DNA of 18,755 nucleotides from JBDUDR01 sp040002845 (GCA_040002845.1 JBDUDR010000044.1:1-18755); one strand, 5' to 3'; counted from the first letter of the stretch, positions 1 through 8,089 are shown. The notes: generated by a model not told the origin, from the sequence alone. Program-made: numbers and translations.

Positions 1-1
1 C

Positions 2-724
2 GGCGCCGACATCGGCCGATGGGCTGATGAGGTGCGCGATCTAGCCGCCCGGCAGGCGGGCGAGCTGGCGGGCATCATCGTCGAGCCGGTCCTTCAAGGC
101 GCCGGTGGGATGTACGTGTACGACCCGGGCTGTCTGCGCATACTGCGAGACATCGCCGACAGCCATGACCTGGTCCTCGTGTTCGACGAGATCGCCACCG
201 GCTTCGGCCGGACCGGCGAGATGTTCGCGGCCGACCACGCAGGTGTTGCGCCGGACATCATGTGCGTCGGAAAGGCGCTGACCGGCGGCTACCTGTCGCT
301 GGGTGCGGTCTTGTGTACAAGCCGGGTGGCGCGCGATGTAGGGAGCTCGGAGTCCGGGGCGTTGATGCACGGACCGACCTTCATGGCCAACCCGTTGGCC
401 TGCGCGGTCGCCGGTGCGTCGCTCGACCTGCTCGCGCGGCGCGGCTGGCGTACCGACGTGCAGCGGATCAATGCAGGACTCGTCAAAGGACTGGCCCCCG
501 CCGCCCAGTCAAGCCGGGTGGCGGACGTCCGAACGATCGGCGCGGTCGGCGTTGTGAAGCTCACGGAGGCCGTCGACGTCGCCCGCGTCACCGAGGTGGC
601 GCTGGACCACGGGGTCTGGCTGCGACCGTTCCGGGACCTCGTCTACACAATGCCGCCCTACGTCTGCACCGAGCACGAGATCGCGACGATCTGTGCCGCC
701 ATCTGCGCGACCGTCGAGTCATGA
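2..724 (+). CDS. bioA: Adenosylmethionine-8-amino-7-oxononanoate aminotransferase, C-terminal part (5' end cut by window)
   Basis: BioA is the PLP-dependent aminotransferase that converts KAPA to DAPA in biotin synthesis, using S-adenosylmethionine as amino donor. The reading frame is open to the left edge, so only the last 240 residues are visible and the true start lies outside. Visible hallmarks of class III aminotransferases are the VEPVLQGAGGM segment, the cofactor-binding FDEIATGFGRTG motif, and the PLP-lysine context CVGKALTGGY, whose lysine codon is at 272-274. The MHGPTFMANPLACAVA stretch is typical of BioA rather than of other class III enzymes. It is followed after 19 bp by bioF and then bioD on the same strand, which supports the biotin assignment. 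The stop is TGA at 722-724. No promoter can be seen because the operon begins outside the window. Confidence 0.95.
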   Translation, partial: GADIGRWADEVRDLAARQAGELAGIIVEPVLQGAGGMYVYDPGCLRILRDIADSHDLVLVFDEIATGFGRTGEMFAADHAGVAPDIMCVGKALTGGYLSLGAVLCTSRVARDVGSSESGALMHGPTFMANPLACAVAGASLDLLARRGWRTDVQRINAGLVKGLAPAAQSSRVADVRTIGAVGVVKLTEAVDVARVTEVALDHGVWLRPFRDLVYTMPPYVCTEHEIATICAAICATVES

Positions 725-743
725 GTCGGTTGGTTGGCCCCGC

Positions 744-1883
744 ATGAGTCTGGACCGCTGGCTGGCAGACCGGGCGCGCGAGCGCGACCGGGCGGGCCTG
801 ACTCGCTGTCTCGGCGATCGGGCCGAGGACCTGGGGCTGATCGATCTGGCCGGCAACGACTACCTCGGGCTTTCCAGACATGCCCGAGTGGTTGAGGCAG
901 CCGTACAGGCCGCGCGCACCTGGGGTGCAGGGGCAGGTGCGTCCCGCCTGGTCACCGGAACGCTGGGCGTTCACCGCGAGCTGGAGTCCGTGTTCGCGCG
1001 ATTCTGCGGACAGCCGGCCGGGCTGGTGTTCTCCACCGGCTACCACGCGAACCTGGCAGCGGTGGCCGCCCTGGCCGACGAAGACACCCTGATCGTCTCC
1101 GACGCGCACGTGCACGCCTCGCTGATCGACGCGTGCCGGCTGGCTCGGGTTCGCGTGCAGGTGACGCCGCACAACGACGTCGAGGCGGTACGAGCGGCGC
1201 TCGTAGGCCGGTCGGAGGACCGGGCACTGGTACTGGTGGAGTCCATCTACTCGGTGTTCGGCGACGCTGCTCCGCTGGCTGAGCTGGCGTCGCTCTGCGC
1301 GGAGCACGACGGCGTGCTGATCGTGGACGAGGCACACGCCATCGGGGTCGCCGGGAACCGGGGACAGGGTCTCGTGAGCTCGCTGGGGCTGGCCGGGCGG
1401 AGCGGGGTCATCGTGACCGCGACGCTGTCCAAGGCCCTGGGCAGCCAGGGCGGCGCGGTGCTCGGCTCGGCGGCATTGGTCGAGCACCTGGTCAACAAGG
1501 CTCGGCCGTTCATCTACGACACCGGGCTCGCCCCGGCTGCGGCGGGAGGCGCCCTTGCGGCCCTACGCGTGCTGCAGGACGAGCCCGAACGCGCGGCCGC
1601 GGCGCGGGCATGTACGTCGGCGCTGGCCGATGCCGTGAGGACTGCCAGACCCGCGGGCGCGGTGCTGGCCGTACCCATCCCCGGGCCGCGAAAAGCGCTG
1701 GCCGCGCAGGCTCACTGCGCCAAGCGGGGCCTGCGAGTCGGCTGTTTCCGGCCGCCGTCGACTCCCGACGGGTCGAGTCGCCTGCGCATCACCGGCCGGG
1801 CCACGTTGCAGGGTGCCGAGCTCGATCATGCGTGCCGCGCGCTGTCCGAGTCCCTCGCCGGCGCGTTCGGTGATGCAGGGTGA
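744..1883 (+). CDS. bioF: 8-amino-7-oxononanoate synthase (KAPA synthase)
   Basis: BioF is the PLP-dependent alpha-oxoamine synthase that condenses pimeloyl thioester with L-alanine to give KAPA, the step before BioA. The 379-residue length fits the family. Motifs in order are the substrate-side FSTGYHANLA, the DAHVHASLIDA segment with the stacking histidine, the aspartate/histidine motif IVDEAHAIGV, and the PLP-lysine motif TLSKALGSQGG with Lys230. I chose ATG 744 because it gives the usual N-terminus of the family (an amphipathic helix beginning MSLDRWL). An upstream in-frame ATG at 693 would overlap bioA by about 30 bp and add a sequence unlike the family. No strong ribosome-binding site precedes 744, so translation may depend on coupling to bioA, which ends 19 bp earlier. 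The stop TGA overlaps the bioD GTG start. Confidence 0.95.
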   Translation: MSLDRWLADRARERDRAGLTRCLGDRAEDLGLIDLAGNDYLGLSRHARVVEAAVQAARTWGAGAGASRLVTGTLGVHRELESVFARFCGQPAGLVFSTGYHANLAAVAALADEDTLIVSDAHVHASLIDACRLARVRVQVTPHNDVEAVRAALVGRSEDRALVLVESIYSVFGDAAPLAELASLCAEHDGVLIVDEAHAIGVAGNRGQGLVSSLGLAGRSGVIVTATLSKALGSQGGAVLGSAALVEHLVNKARPFIYDTGLAPAAAGGALAALRVLQDEPERAAAARACTSALADAVRTARPAGAVLAVPIPGPRKALAAQAHCAKRGLRVGCFRPPSTPDGSSRLRITGRATLQGAELDHACRALSESLAGAFGDAG

Positions 1884-2560
1884 CCATCACGTTGGTGACC
1901 GGCACCGGGACCGGCATCGGCAAGACGGTCGTGACCGCGGCGCTGGTCGCGCGTGCGCTGGCGGCCGGCAGCTCTGTCGCCGCCGTCAAGCCGGTCCAGA
2001 CCGGTGTCGCGGCAGGTGAGCCGGCTGACATCGACGAGATCGGGCGGCTGTCCGGCTGCTCCAGCCTGCACGAGCTGCAACGGCTCACCGATCCGCTGGC
2101 TCCCGAGAGCGCCGCCCGGATCAACGGCGTCCGCCTCGCGAGCTGCACCGAACTCGCCAAGTCCGTGCTGGAGATCGCCCAGGACCACGACGAGGTGTTC
2201 GTCGAAGGCTCTGGCGGGTTGCTGGTCCGGCTCGACAACACGGGCGGAACCCTGCTCGATCTGGCGGATGCGCTCGGCGCCGGGGTCACGTTCGTGGTGG
2301 TTACCTCGCTCGCCCTCGGCACCCTCAACCACACCGAGCTGACGGTGAATGCGTTGCGGGCCAGGGGTTTCGAGCCGGCCGGTGTGGTGATCGGCCGTCG
2401 ACCGCCGGACCCACTCGGGCTGGCGGAGCGATCCAACCTCGTCGACCTGCCCCGGCTCACCGGAGTCCCCATCCTGGGCGCCATCCCCGACGGCGCCACT
2501 TCTCGCGATCCGACACTTATTCGGCGCGATCCGACACTTATTCCGCGCGAGCGGATATGA
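1880..2560 (+). CDS. bioD: Dethiobiotin synthetase with a repeat-encoded C-terminus
   Basis: BioD is the ATP-dependent ligase that closes the ureido ring of dethiobiotin from DAPA and CO2. The 226-residue product begins with the P-loop VTGTGTGIGKTVVT (residues about 5-18), then has the substrate segment AVKPVQTG, the acidic/glycine motif EGSGGLLVRL and the GTLNHT nucleotide-side segment. All are expected for BioD. The GTG start at 1880 overlaps the bioF stop by four bases (GTGA), indicating translational coupling. The odd part is the end. After the IPDGATS segment, the last residues (RDPTLIRRDPTLIPRERI) are encoded by a 21-bp tandem repeat that also occurs at 9838-9891. The native C-terminal tail therefore appears to have been replaced. 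The catalytic motifs all lie upstream of that point, so the enzyme may still work; this is inference. Confidence 0.93.
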   Translation: MTITLVTGTGTGIGKTVVTAALVARALAAGSSVAAVKPVQTGVAAGEPADIDEIGRLSGCSSLHELQRLTDPLAPESAARINGVRLASCTELAKSVLEIAQDHDEVFVEGSGGLLVRLDNTGGTLLDLADALGAGVTFVVVTSLALGTLNHTELTVNALRARGFEPAGVVIGRRPPDPLGLAERSNLVDLPRLTGVPILGAIPDGATSRDPTLIRRDPTLIPRERI

Positions 2561-2587
2561 CTGCACCCCGAGCCGACACTCGTCAAG
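2504..2587 (+). repeat. 21-bp tandem repeat array, locus 1 (four in-phase units)
   Basis: Units start at 2504, 2525, 2546 and 2567. Units 1 and 2 (core CGCGATCCGACACTTATTC) differ only at the last-but-one base. Unit 3 is strongly decayed, and unit 4 keeps the GAGCCGACACT core in the same 21-bp phase. The array covers the last 19 codons of bioD, with the stop inside unit 3, and the short gap behind it. The core at 2507-2550 matches 9845-9888 on the opposite strand at 43 of 44 positions. The segment 2510-2524 can form a short CCGA-N7-TCGG hairpin. No transposase or CRISPR-like spacers are associated with it. Confidence 0.9.
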
Positions 2588-2625
2588 GCGGCGCCACGAC
2601 AACACGGAGACCACGACGTGAACAC

Positions 2626-4074
2626 CTACCGTGTGCAGACGGCAGTTATCGCCCGTACGCCCGGCGCGAAGACGCACCCCATGGCGGACGCGGGACTGGC
2701 AAAATGAGAAACCGTCCCCAGTTCCGTTCGTGTCATTTCCGTTCCGGAGGACTCGTCAAAACCGAGCAAGGTCCCCGCATCAATGTCAATGGTCCACACC
2801 AGGCCTCCGGCGACGATCGGCGGACCGGCGGCGAACGATTCCGAGTGCCAGGCCGCTGCGAAGCTGCGGGAGCTCTGATCAAGGGTTAGTGCGAACAGCC
2901 CGTCAGTGCATGGAACGAAGATCCGATCAGATGTGTGGGCCGTTCCCCCGTACACGCCCGCGCATACTGATCTGGAGTAGACCTGACCTCCGATGCCTCC
3001 AAGACGTCCGGCGTCCAACAAGTAGCCAACGCCCGCCTTGCCGCCTTGGAAGATCAGTTGGTCGCCAAGAACCGCCGGGCCGACGGATCCGAGGTCCACG
3101 TCCCCTGAGTTCAGCTCTTCCCAATTGTCGGGTGCGAAGTACCCGGTCTTGGTGAGATCCGGTGAGAGCTTGATGACGCTGCTTCCGAGATCGAAGGTGC
3201 CGTCGGAGAAACTGTTGCCCGTCGTCACGAACAGGTTGCCCGCACCGTCGGTCGCGGCACCCGACGGAGCCCATATGCCACCTCCATTCTGGGTGGGTAC
3301 CTGGTAGTCGAGCAGCGAACCCGTCCCGTCCGTCCGAATGCCGGCGACCCACCCGTGGTAGCTCCCGCAGTCGCCGAAGAGGCCACCGAAGGACACATAC
3401 ACATGGTCGTTCGACAGAGTCAAGGCAGATCGTTGCTGCTGCGTCATCGGATCCATGCCTTGCGGGTCGACGACGCGGTTCCATGCGACGTCCCCCGTTC
3501 GCTCGCTTATCGCGAAGATCTCGTGATGGCCGGGACTCAGAAAGGCGACCACGTAGATCATCCCGCTTGCCCGGTCGGCAACCGGGGTGCTCGTGATTCC
3601 CGACGTTGGCGAAATGTTGCCGCAAGGAAGGGAGGAACTCGGAACCGGCGGACCAAGGTGGGCTTTCCAGATGGTCTGCCCAGTCGTGGCATCGATGTCG
3701 TAAACCGTGTTGTTCTCTGTCACGGCGATGACGTGCGAGTTGACGACCAGCGGCTCACCGTAGATGTCACCGTCCAGGCTCTCTGAGGTCCACGCGCGGC
3801 GTACGTCGTCGAATGACGCGCCAGGAGCGAAGCCGCTTCTCGCACCGTCGCCGCCAAACGTAAGCCACTGGCTCCTACTCTGGGGGGCGCTGTGGGACGA
3901 ACTTGTCGGGCTCGGTGCCGATGATGGCGAAGGGGGCGAAGGGGGATTATCTCCAGAGCAGCCGGCGGCAACAAGGACGCCGGCCAACAGGATGCCCCGA
4001 GGCCACGCCCCGGCTCCCGACTCAGCCTGTGTCGACGTGCGCGTAATGCTCGCTCCTTCGACTGCCGGGCGCAT
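2626..4074 (-). CDS. PQQ-like beta-propeller lipoprotein of unknown function
   Basis: This 482-residue exported protein has a hydrophobic segment at about residues 27-38 ending in a lipobox-like VAAGC, which would lipidate Cys39. A proline/serine-rich linker of about 30 residues follows, then a repeat domain. Recurring segments such as YGEPLVVNSHVIAVTENNTVYDID, GDVAWNRV and GGLVWTIDIDAGTLLGFD resemble blades of a PQQ/quinoprotein-type beta-propeller, as in BamB-like proteins. No PQQ-ligand or dehydrogenase residues can be recognised, so an enzymatic role is not claimed. Several cysteines in the propeller may form disulfides outside the cell. ATG 4074 has a GAGGG ribosome-binding site five bases upstream. 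It lies 64 bp behind the penicillin-binding lipoprotein on the same strand and could be cotranscribed. Its composition is lower in GC than its neighbours (76/120 for 3001-3120 against 86/120 for 10501-10620 by hand count), which hints at a different origin. Confidence 0.75.
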   Translation of the reverse strand: MRPAVEGASITRTSTQAESGAGAWPRGILLAGVLVAAGCSGDNPPSPPSPSSAPSPTSSSHSAPQSRSQWLTFGGDGARSGFAPGASFDDVRRAWTSESLDGDIYGEPLVVNSHVIAVTENNTVYDIDATTGQTIWKAHLGPPVPSSSLPCGNISPTSGITSTPVADRASGMIYVVAFLSPGHHEIFAISERTGDVAWNRVVDPQGMDPMTQQQRSALTLSNDHVYVSFGGLFGDCGSYHGWVAGIRTDGTGSLLDYQVPTQNGGGIWAPSGAATDGAGNLFVTTGNSFSDGTFDLGSSVIKLSPDLTKTGYFAPDNWEELNSGDVDLGSVGPAVLGDQLIFQGGKAGVGYLLDAGRLGGIGGQVYSRSVCAGVYGGTAHTSDRIFVPCTDGLFALTLDQSSRSFAAAWHSESFAAGPPIVAGGLVWTIDIDAGTLLGFDESSGTEMTRTELGTVSHFASPASAMGCVFAPGVRAITAVCTR

Positions 4075-4138
4075 GGGAGCCCTCAGGGTAACGGACGCCC
4101 GACCGGCACATCTTGGGGTGACAACCGCAGGCGACCGA

Positions 4139-6052
4139 CTACCGGTACGCCGACGCCGGCAACGCGGTCAGGAAGTCGGCAACCACCGGAGCCGCGTCAT
4201 GGGCTCCCGACTCGCCACCTTGCACGAACACGGCGAATGCCAGATTCCCCCGAAACCCGATCATCCAGGCGTGCGTCCGGGTGGCGCCGGTCGGGCCGTA
4301 CTCCGCCGTGCCGGTCTTGGCGTACACCGGCAGCCCGGGCAGGTCGAGCGCGGAGCCGGTCCCCTCGGTCACCACCGCTCGCATCATCGCCTTCAGGTCG
4401 GCGTCCAGCGAGTCCGGCAGACCGCCGGCCGACGGGCCGCCCGCATGCCGCGCGGGCACCAGCTCCGGCTGGAACGGCTGCCCGGCGTCAACTGCCGCAG
4501 CCACCATCGCCATCGCCAGCGGGCTCATCAACACCCGCCCCTGGCCGATCATCGTCGCGGCGCGGTCGACCAGGTCGGTCGGGGTCGGTACGGAGCCGGA
4601 GTACGCATCGAGTCCGACATCCCAGGATGCGCCGATCCCGAACTCGGCCGCCGCTCGCGGCAGGGCGTGGTCGTCGAGCCGATCGGCAAATCCGACCACC
4701 GTGGTGTTGCAGGAGGCAGCGAATGCGTCGACCAGCGTGCTGCCGGTTCCGACGATGCCGTTCTCGTAGTTCCTGAACCTCTTCCCGCCGACCACGATCG
4801 TGTCGGGACATGACACCCGGTCTGTCGGCGCAACCACGCCGGCCTGGACCAGCGCCGCCACACTGACCACCTTGAACGTCGAGCCCGGCGGCAACTCCCC
4901 GGTGAACGCAAGGTTGTCCGCGGTGATCTCCGGGCCGTTCGCGACCGCCAGGATCTTGCCGGTGTTCGCCTGTACGGCCACCAGAGCCGTGGTCTTCGTC
5001 TGCCCGGCCAGCGCGTCCTCGGCGACCTGCTGGACGTCGTAGTCGAGCGTCGTCACGAGCGGCTCACCCGGGACGGGTCGTACCCGCCACAAGGTACGGA
5101 CCAGATGGCCGCTCTTGCTGTCTACCAGGTCCACCGACCCTCCCGGTCTGCCGGCCAGCTGTTGTTGGTAGGCGAGCTGCAGCCCGCTGTCCCCGATCAG
5201 ATCGGCGCTCTCGGCGAGCGGCCCCGCCGCCTTCAAGGTCTCGGGAGTGGCATCCGAGACCTTCCCCAGGACCGCCCTGGCCCACCCCGACGTCGGCGCG
5301 AGCGACATCAGTCCGGTGTTGATCAAGATTCCCGGCACCTTCAGCAGCTGACCACGGATGTCGTCGTACTCGGGTCGTCGCATCGGGTAGATCTCCACGA
5401 AGGAGTTCGGGTCCGCCGCCTGCACCGAGGCCCGCAGGCTCGCGACGTCGATGTCGAGCAAGTGCCGAAGAGCCGGGTAGCTCGCCGGCTCCACCTTGGC
5501 CGGCACGACGCCGATGTCCACGATCGGCAGGTTCTGGGTCAGGGGATTGCCGTTGCGGTCGAGGATCGACGCGCGGTCTGGGAGCTCACGGGTACGGTCG
5601 AACTCCGTGCCCGGAGTGAGCCGCGGATGCAGCACGCTCGGTGTCCAGTGGACCAGCCACTCACCTGAGCGGGCGCCGGCGCCCACCAGCCGAGCCTCGA
5701 TCGAGGTCTCGTACCGCCAAAGTCCGATGCCCCGGATCGACATCGTCACGAGCTGCCGCTGTGTGCACGCCGCATCTGTGCGGCATACAACCGATCCGAG
5801 CGGGTCGATCACGGTGCGCTGGGACTCAAGCTCGTCGATCGCCGCGGAGGACACCCCCGAGGCGTCATGCGGGTCGTCGGTCGCCCGCGCCATGGCGGCG
5901 ATATCGCCGGCCACCCAGGCGCCGGTGAACTCCGCGATCGCCCCAGCGCCCAGAGCGGCCGGGGACTGCCCACCCCCCTGGTCCCCACCGGAGCAGGCCG
6001 TCAGCACCAACGAGCCCGCCACCATCACGGACGCGGCTCTCAGGACAGACAT
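4139..6052 (-). CDS. Penicillin-binding lipoprotein (class B transpeptidase with NTF2-like N-terminal domain)
   Basis: This is a D,D-transpeptidase that would cross-link peptidoglycan on the outer face of the membrane. Starting at ATG 6052 it has 637 residues; an in-frame GTG one codon earlier is possible. The N-terminus is a lipoprotein signal with lipobox LTAC and Cys20. An NTF2-like MecA-type domain follows (about 35-150), then a dimerisation domain (about 160-320) and the transpeptidase domain (about 345-637). All three penicillin-binding motifs are present: STFK with Ser391, SCN with Ser447, and KTG starting at Lys579. Lipid anchoring instead of a transmembrane helix is the arrangement known from mycobacterial PBP-lipo proteins. 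GGTGGGG lies about eight bases before the start. The upstream hydroxy-acid dehydrogenase gene ends 27 bp earlier, so cotranscription is likely although the functions look unrelated. Confidence 0.93.
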   Translation of the reverse strand: MSVLRAASVMVAGSLVLTACSGGDQGGGQSPAALGAGAIAEFTGAWVAGDIAAMARATDDPHDASGVSSAAIDELESQRTVIDPLGSVVCRTDAACTQRQLVTMSIRGIGLWRYETSIEARLVGAGARSGEWLVHWTPSVLHPRLTPGTEFDRTRELPDRASILDRNGNPLTQNLPIVDIGVVPAKVEPASYPALRHLLDIDVASLRASVQAADPNSFVEIYPMRRPEYDDIRGQLLKVPGILINTGLMSLAPTSGWARAVLGKVSDATPETLKAAGPLAESADLIGDSGLQLAYQQQLAGRPGGSVDLVDSKSGHLVRTLWRVRPVPGEPLVTTLDYDVQQVAEDALAGQTKTTALVAVQANTGKILAVANGPEITADNLAFTGELPPGSTFKVVSVAALVQAGVVAPTDRVSCPDTIVVGGKRFRNYENGIVGTGSTLVDAFAASCNTTVVGFADRLDDHALPRAAAEFGIGASWDVGLDAYSGSVPTPTDLVDRAATMIGQGRVLMSPLAMAMVAAAVDAGQPFQPELVPARHAGGPSAGGLPDSLDADLKAMMRAVVTEGTGSALDLPGLPVYAKTGTAEYGPTGATRTHAWMIGFRGNLAFAVFVQGGESGAHDAAPVVADFLTALPASAYR

Positions 6053-6079
6053 CACATCAGCCCCACCGGGTCGGCCGTG

Positions 6080-7180
6080 TCACCTGCGTCCGGCGGCCGG
6101 GCCGACCATCGCCGGGCTGATCTGGTCGACGCCGGTTGCCCCGGTCAGCGCCATCGCCAGCCGGAGCTCGTCGCGCAAGGTCTCCAACACCCACCGCACG
6201 CCTGCCTCCCCGCCGATCGCCAGGCCCCACAGATAGGGCCGGCCGATCAGTACGGCCCGAGCACCGAGTGCGAGTGCCTTCACGACGTCGGCGCCGCGGC
6301 GTACTCCACCATCCACCATGACATCGATCCGACCTCCTACCGCCTCGACCACCTCCGGTAGTACGTCCAACGCCGCGGCCGCGCCGTCGAGCTGACGACC
6401 ACCATGGTTCGAGACCACCAGAGCATCAACCCCGGCCTCGACGGCCATCGTCGCGTCTTCCGCTGTCATCACTCCCTTGAGCACGATCGGCAGCGGTGAC
6501 AACGCGCGGAGCCAGTCGAGGTCTTCCCAGGTGAGGCTCGCGTCGAAGAAGCGGCTGTCTGGATCGAAGAGCTCGCGGCCCGCGGTGCCCCCGGTCGACA
6601 GAGCTCGGGCGCTGGCCGCCTGAATCTCCTCCGGGAACCACTGCTCCATCCGGTTCTTCACGTCTCGTTCCCGTTCACCGAGGTAGGGCACATCGATGGT
6701 GAGTACGACGGCCCCGTATCCGCTTTCGTACGCGCGAGAAACCAGCCGCTCCGCCGTCGACCGGTCCCGGTGGACGTACAACTGGAACCAGCGAGAGACA
6801 CCGGTGGTTGCGACCTCTTCCAGCGGAGTCGTGGCAGAGGTCGAGACGCACATGGTGACTTTGACGGCCAGCGCGGCGCGCGCGGTCGCCAGCTCACCCT
6901 CGGGGTGGGCCAGCCGATGAAAAGCCGTCGGCGCGAGCAGGACCGGCATCGACATCGGCTGACCGAGCACCGTGGTCGCCAGCTCGATGCGGGACACGTC
7001 CACGAGATAGCGCGGCCGCAGAACCCAGCGGTCAAAGGCGGCGCGGTTCTGTTCCAGAGTCCACTCCGACCCCGCGCCACCTGCGTAGTAGTCGAACGCC
7101 GGCCGCTCCATCCGGTCGCGTGCCAGCGGCTCGAGCTCCGTCAGGTTGGCCACGAGCTCAAAGGGATCCTGCTCGTTCAT
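6080..7180 (-). CDS. FMN-dependent alpha-hydroxy-acid dehydrogenase/oxidase
   Basis: This flavoenzyme oxidises an L-2-hydroxy acid such as lactate, glycolate or mandelate to the 2-oxo acid in a TIM barrel binding FMN. The 366-residue product shows the N-terminal FDYYAGGAGSEWTL segment, the FMN-binding PVLLAPTAFHRLAHPEGE, STSATTPLEEV and FQLYVHRD stretches, the barrel lysine LPIVLKGVMTAEDA, the catalytic SNHGGRQLDG with His259, and the phosphate-binding DGGVRRGADVVKALALGARAV and IGRP. Substrate specificity cannot be read from sequence. ATG 7180 was chosen over the longer frame from 7246, because the family begins just before the first helix (DPFELVANL) and the extra 22 residues are arginine-rich and unlike it. 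No Shine-Dalgarno sequence is obvious; TAGGCT seven bases upstream could be a -10 element of a leaderless transcript. It lies between an SDR gene and a penicillin-binding protein gene. Confidence 0.9.
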   Translation of the reverse strand: MNEQDPFELVANLTELEPLARDRMERPAFDYYAGGAGSEWTLEQNRAAFDRWVLRPRYLVDVSRIELATTVLGQPMSMPVLLAPTAFHRLAHPEGELATARAALAVKVTMCVSTSATTPLEEVATTGVSRWFQLYVHRDRSTAERLVSRAYESGYGAVVLTIDVPYLGERERDVKNRMEQWFPEEIQAASARALSTGGTAGRELFDPDSRFFDASLTWEDLDWLRALSPLPIVLKGVMTAEDATMAVEAGVDALVVSNHGGRQLDGAAAALDVLPEVVEAVGGRIDVMVDGGVRRGADVVKALALGARAVLIGRPYLWGLAIGGEAGVRWVLETLRDELRLAMALTGATGVDQISPAMVGPAAGRR

Positions 7181-7289
7181 CCGCCGCAGCCTATGCGATG
7201 GCGAGTTCCACACCTGTCCACGGCGTGCCCTCAAGCGGATGCTCAAGGCCCTCGAGTCCCCCTGACCTCGCGGGCCCGACGGCCGCTCG

Positions 7290-8045
7290 TCATCTGGCCA
7301 TCAGCCTGCGCACCTGACCCAGCGGCCCGTGACGCATGACGAAGCCGATCGGCTTCCACGGCCACATCGGCACCACCGCGGTCGCGACCTCCTTGTCGAT
7401 CGCAGCGACCATCGCCCGGCAGCCGGTCTCGGTGTCGACCATGAACCTCACCTTGTGTGCCACACGTTCGTTCATCTCAGACCGGATGTAGCCCGGGAAC
7501 AATGTGGTGACGGTGATCGGCTTGCCGAGCACGTCAGACCGGATGCCTTCGGCGAGCGCGGCGACGCCTGCCTTGGTCGCGCCGTACGTCGTGATCGCAC
7601 CCGGCGTCCCCCGCATCGCCGAGATCGACGAGATCACGACCAGATGTCCGGCGTTGGCTCGATAGAAGATCTCCATGGCGGCCTCGCACTGAGCCAGCGC
7701 CCCGATGAAGTTGGTCATCGCAGTCTGTCGGTTGGCGTCGAACCTGCCGGTTCCGATTCGCGCGCCCTTGCCGAGGCCCGCGTTGACGATGACCCGGTCA
7801 AGCGATCCTAGTTCGTCGGCGAAGGCGCGGAAGACCTCGAACACCTGGTCGTGGTCATTGACATCCAGGGCTCTGGTGCTCACCCGCACATCGGGATGTG
7901 CCTCGACCAACGAGCCACGCAGCTGTTCGAGCCGGTCGACGCGGCGAGCGCACAGTGCAAGGTTGTGGCCCTTCGCGGCGAACAGCCGGGCCATCCCCTC
8001 GCCCAGCCCCGAACTGGCCCCGGTGATCAACACATTGGTACGCAT
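7290..8045 (-). CDS. Short-chain dehydrogenase/reductase (SDR)
   Basis: This 251-residue classical SDR is a probable NAD(P)-dependent alcohol/ketone oxidoreductase. The Rossmann motif TGASSGLG is at residues 8-15. The arginine pair in ALCARRVDRL after strand 2 suggests a preference for NADP(H). The VNAG motif, the serine in VISSIS (probably Ser140) and the active-site Tyr154 and Lys158 in YGATK are all in place, and PGYIRSEM follows where expected. A strong ribosome-binding site (GGGAGGGG) lies 8 bases upstream of ATG 8045. It starts 44 bp after the secreted hydrolase gene, so the two may share a transcript. A 109-bp gap separates it from the hydroxy-acid dehydrogenase gene downstream. The substrate is unknown. 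Confidence 0.9.
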   Translation of the reverse strand: MRTNVLITGASSGLGEGMARLFAAKGHNLALCARRVDRLEQLRGSLVEAHPDVRVSTRALDVNDHDQVFEVFRAFADELGSLDRVIVNAGLGKGARIGTGRFDANRQTAMTNFIGALAQCEAAMEIFYRANAGHLVVISSISAMRGTPGAITTYGATKAGVAALAEGIRSDVLGKPITVTTLFPGYIRSEMNERVAHKVRFMVDTETGCRAMVAAIDKEVATAVVPMWPWKPIGFVMRHGPLGQVRRLMAR

Positions 8046-8089
8046 GCGAGGGTCCCCTCCCTTGCATCAAGCCCACCGGGGTCGAGCGG

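Noticed and set aside
2504..2587. CRISPR array
   Set aside because: The 21-bp units are directly adjacent, with no spacers, no unique intervening sequence and no cas genes.
2557..2889. Additional + strand gene after bioD (for example bioB)
   Set aside because: The 110-codon frame has no radical-SAM cysteine motif or any other BioB feature and mostly overlaps the propeller lipoprotein gene.
3764..4813. 349-codon open frame on the + strand
   Set aside because: It spans two well-supported - strand genes and the gap between them; its translation is low-complexity arginine/glycine-rich.
6080..7180. Mycofactocin-type MftD enzyme
   Set aside because: MftD belongs to the same FMN family, but no other mycofactocin genes are present in the window, so a generic hydroxy-acid dehydrogenase is the safer call.
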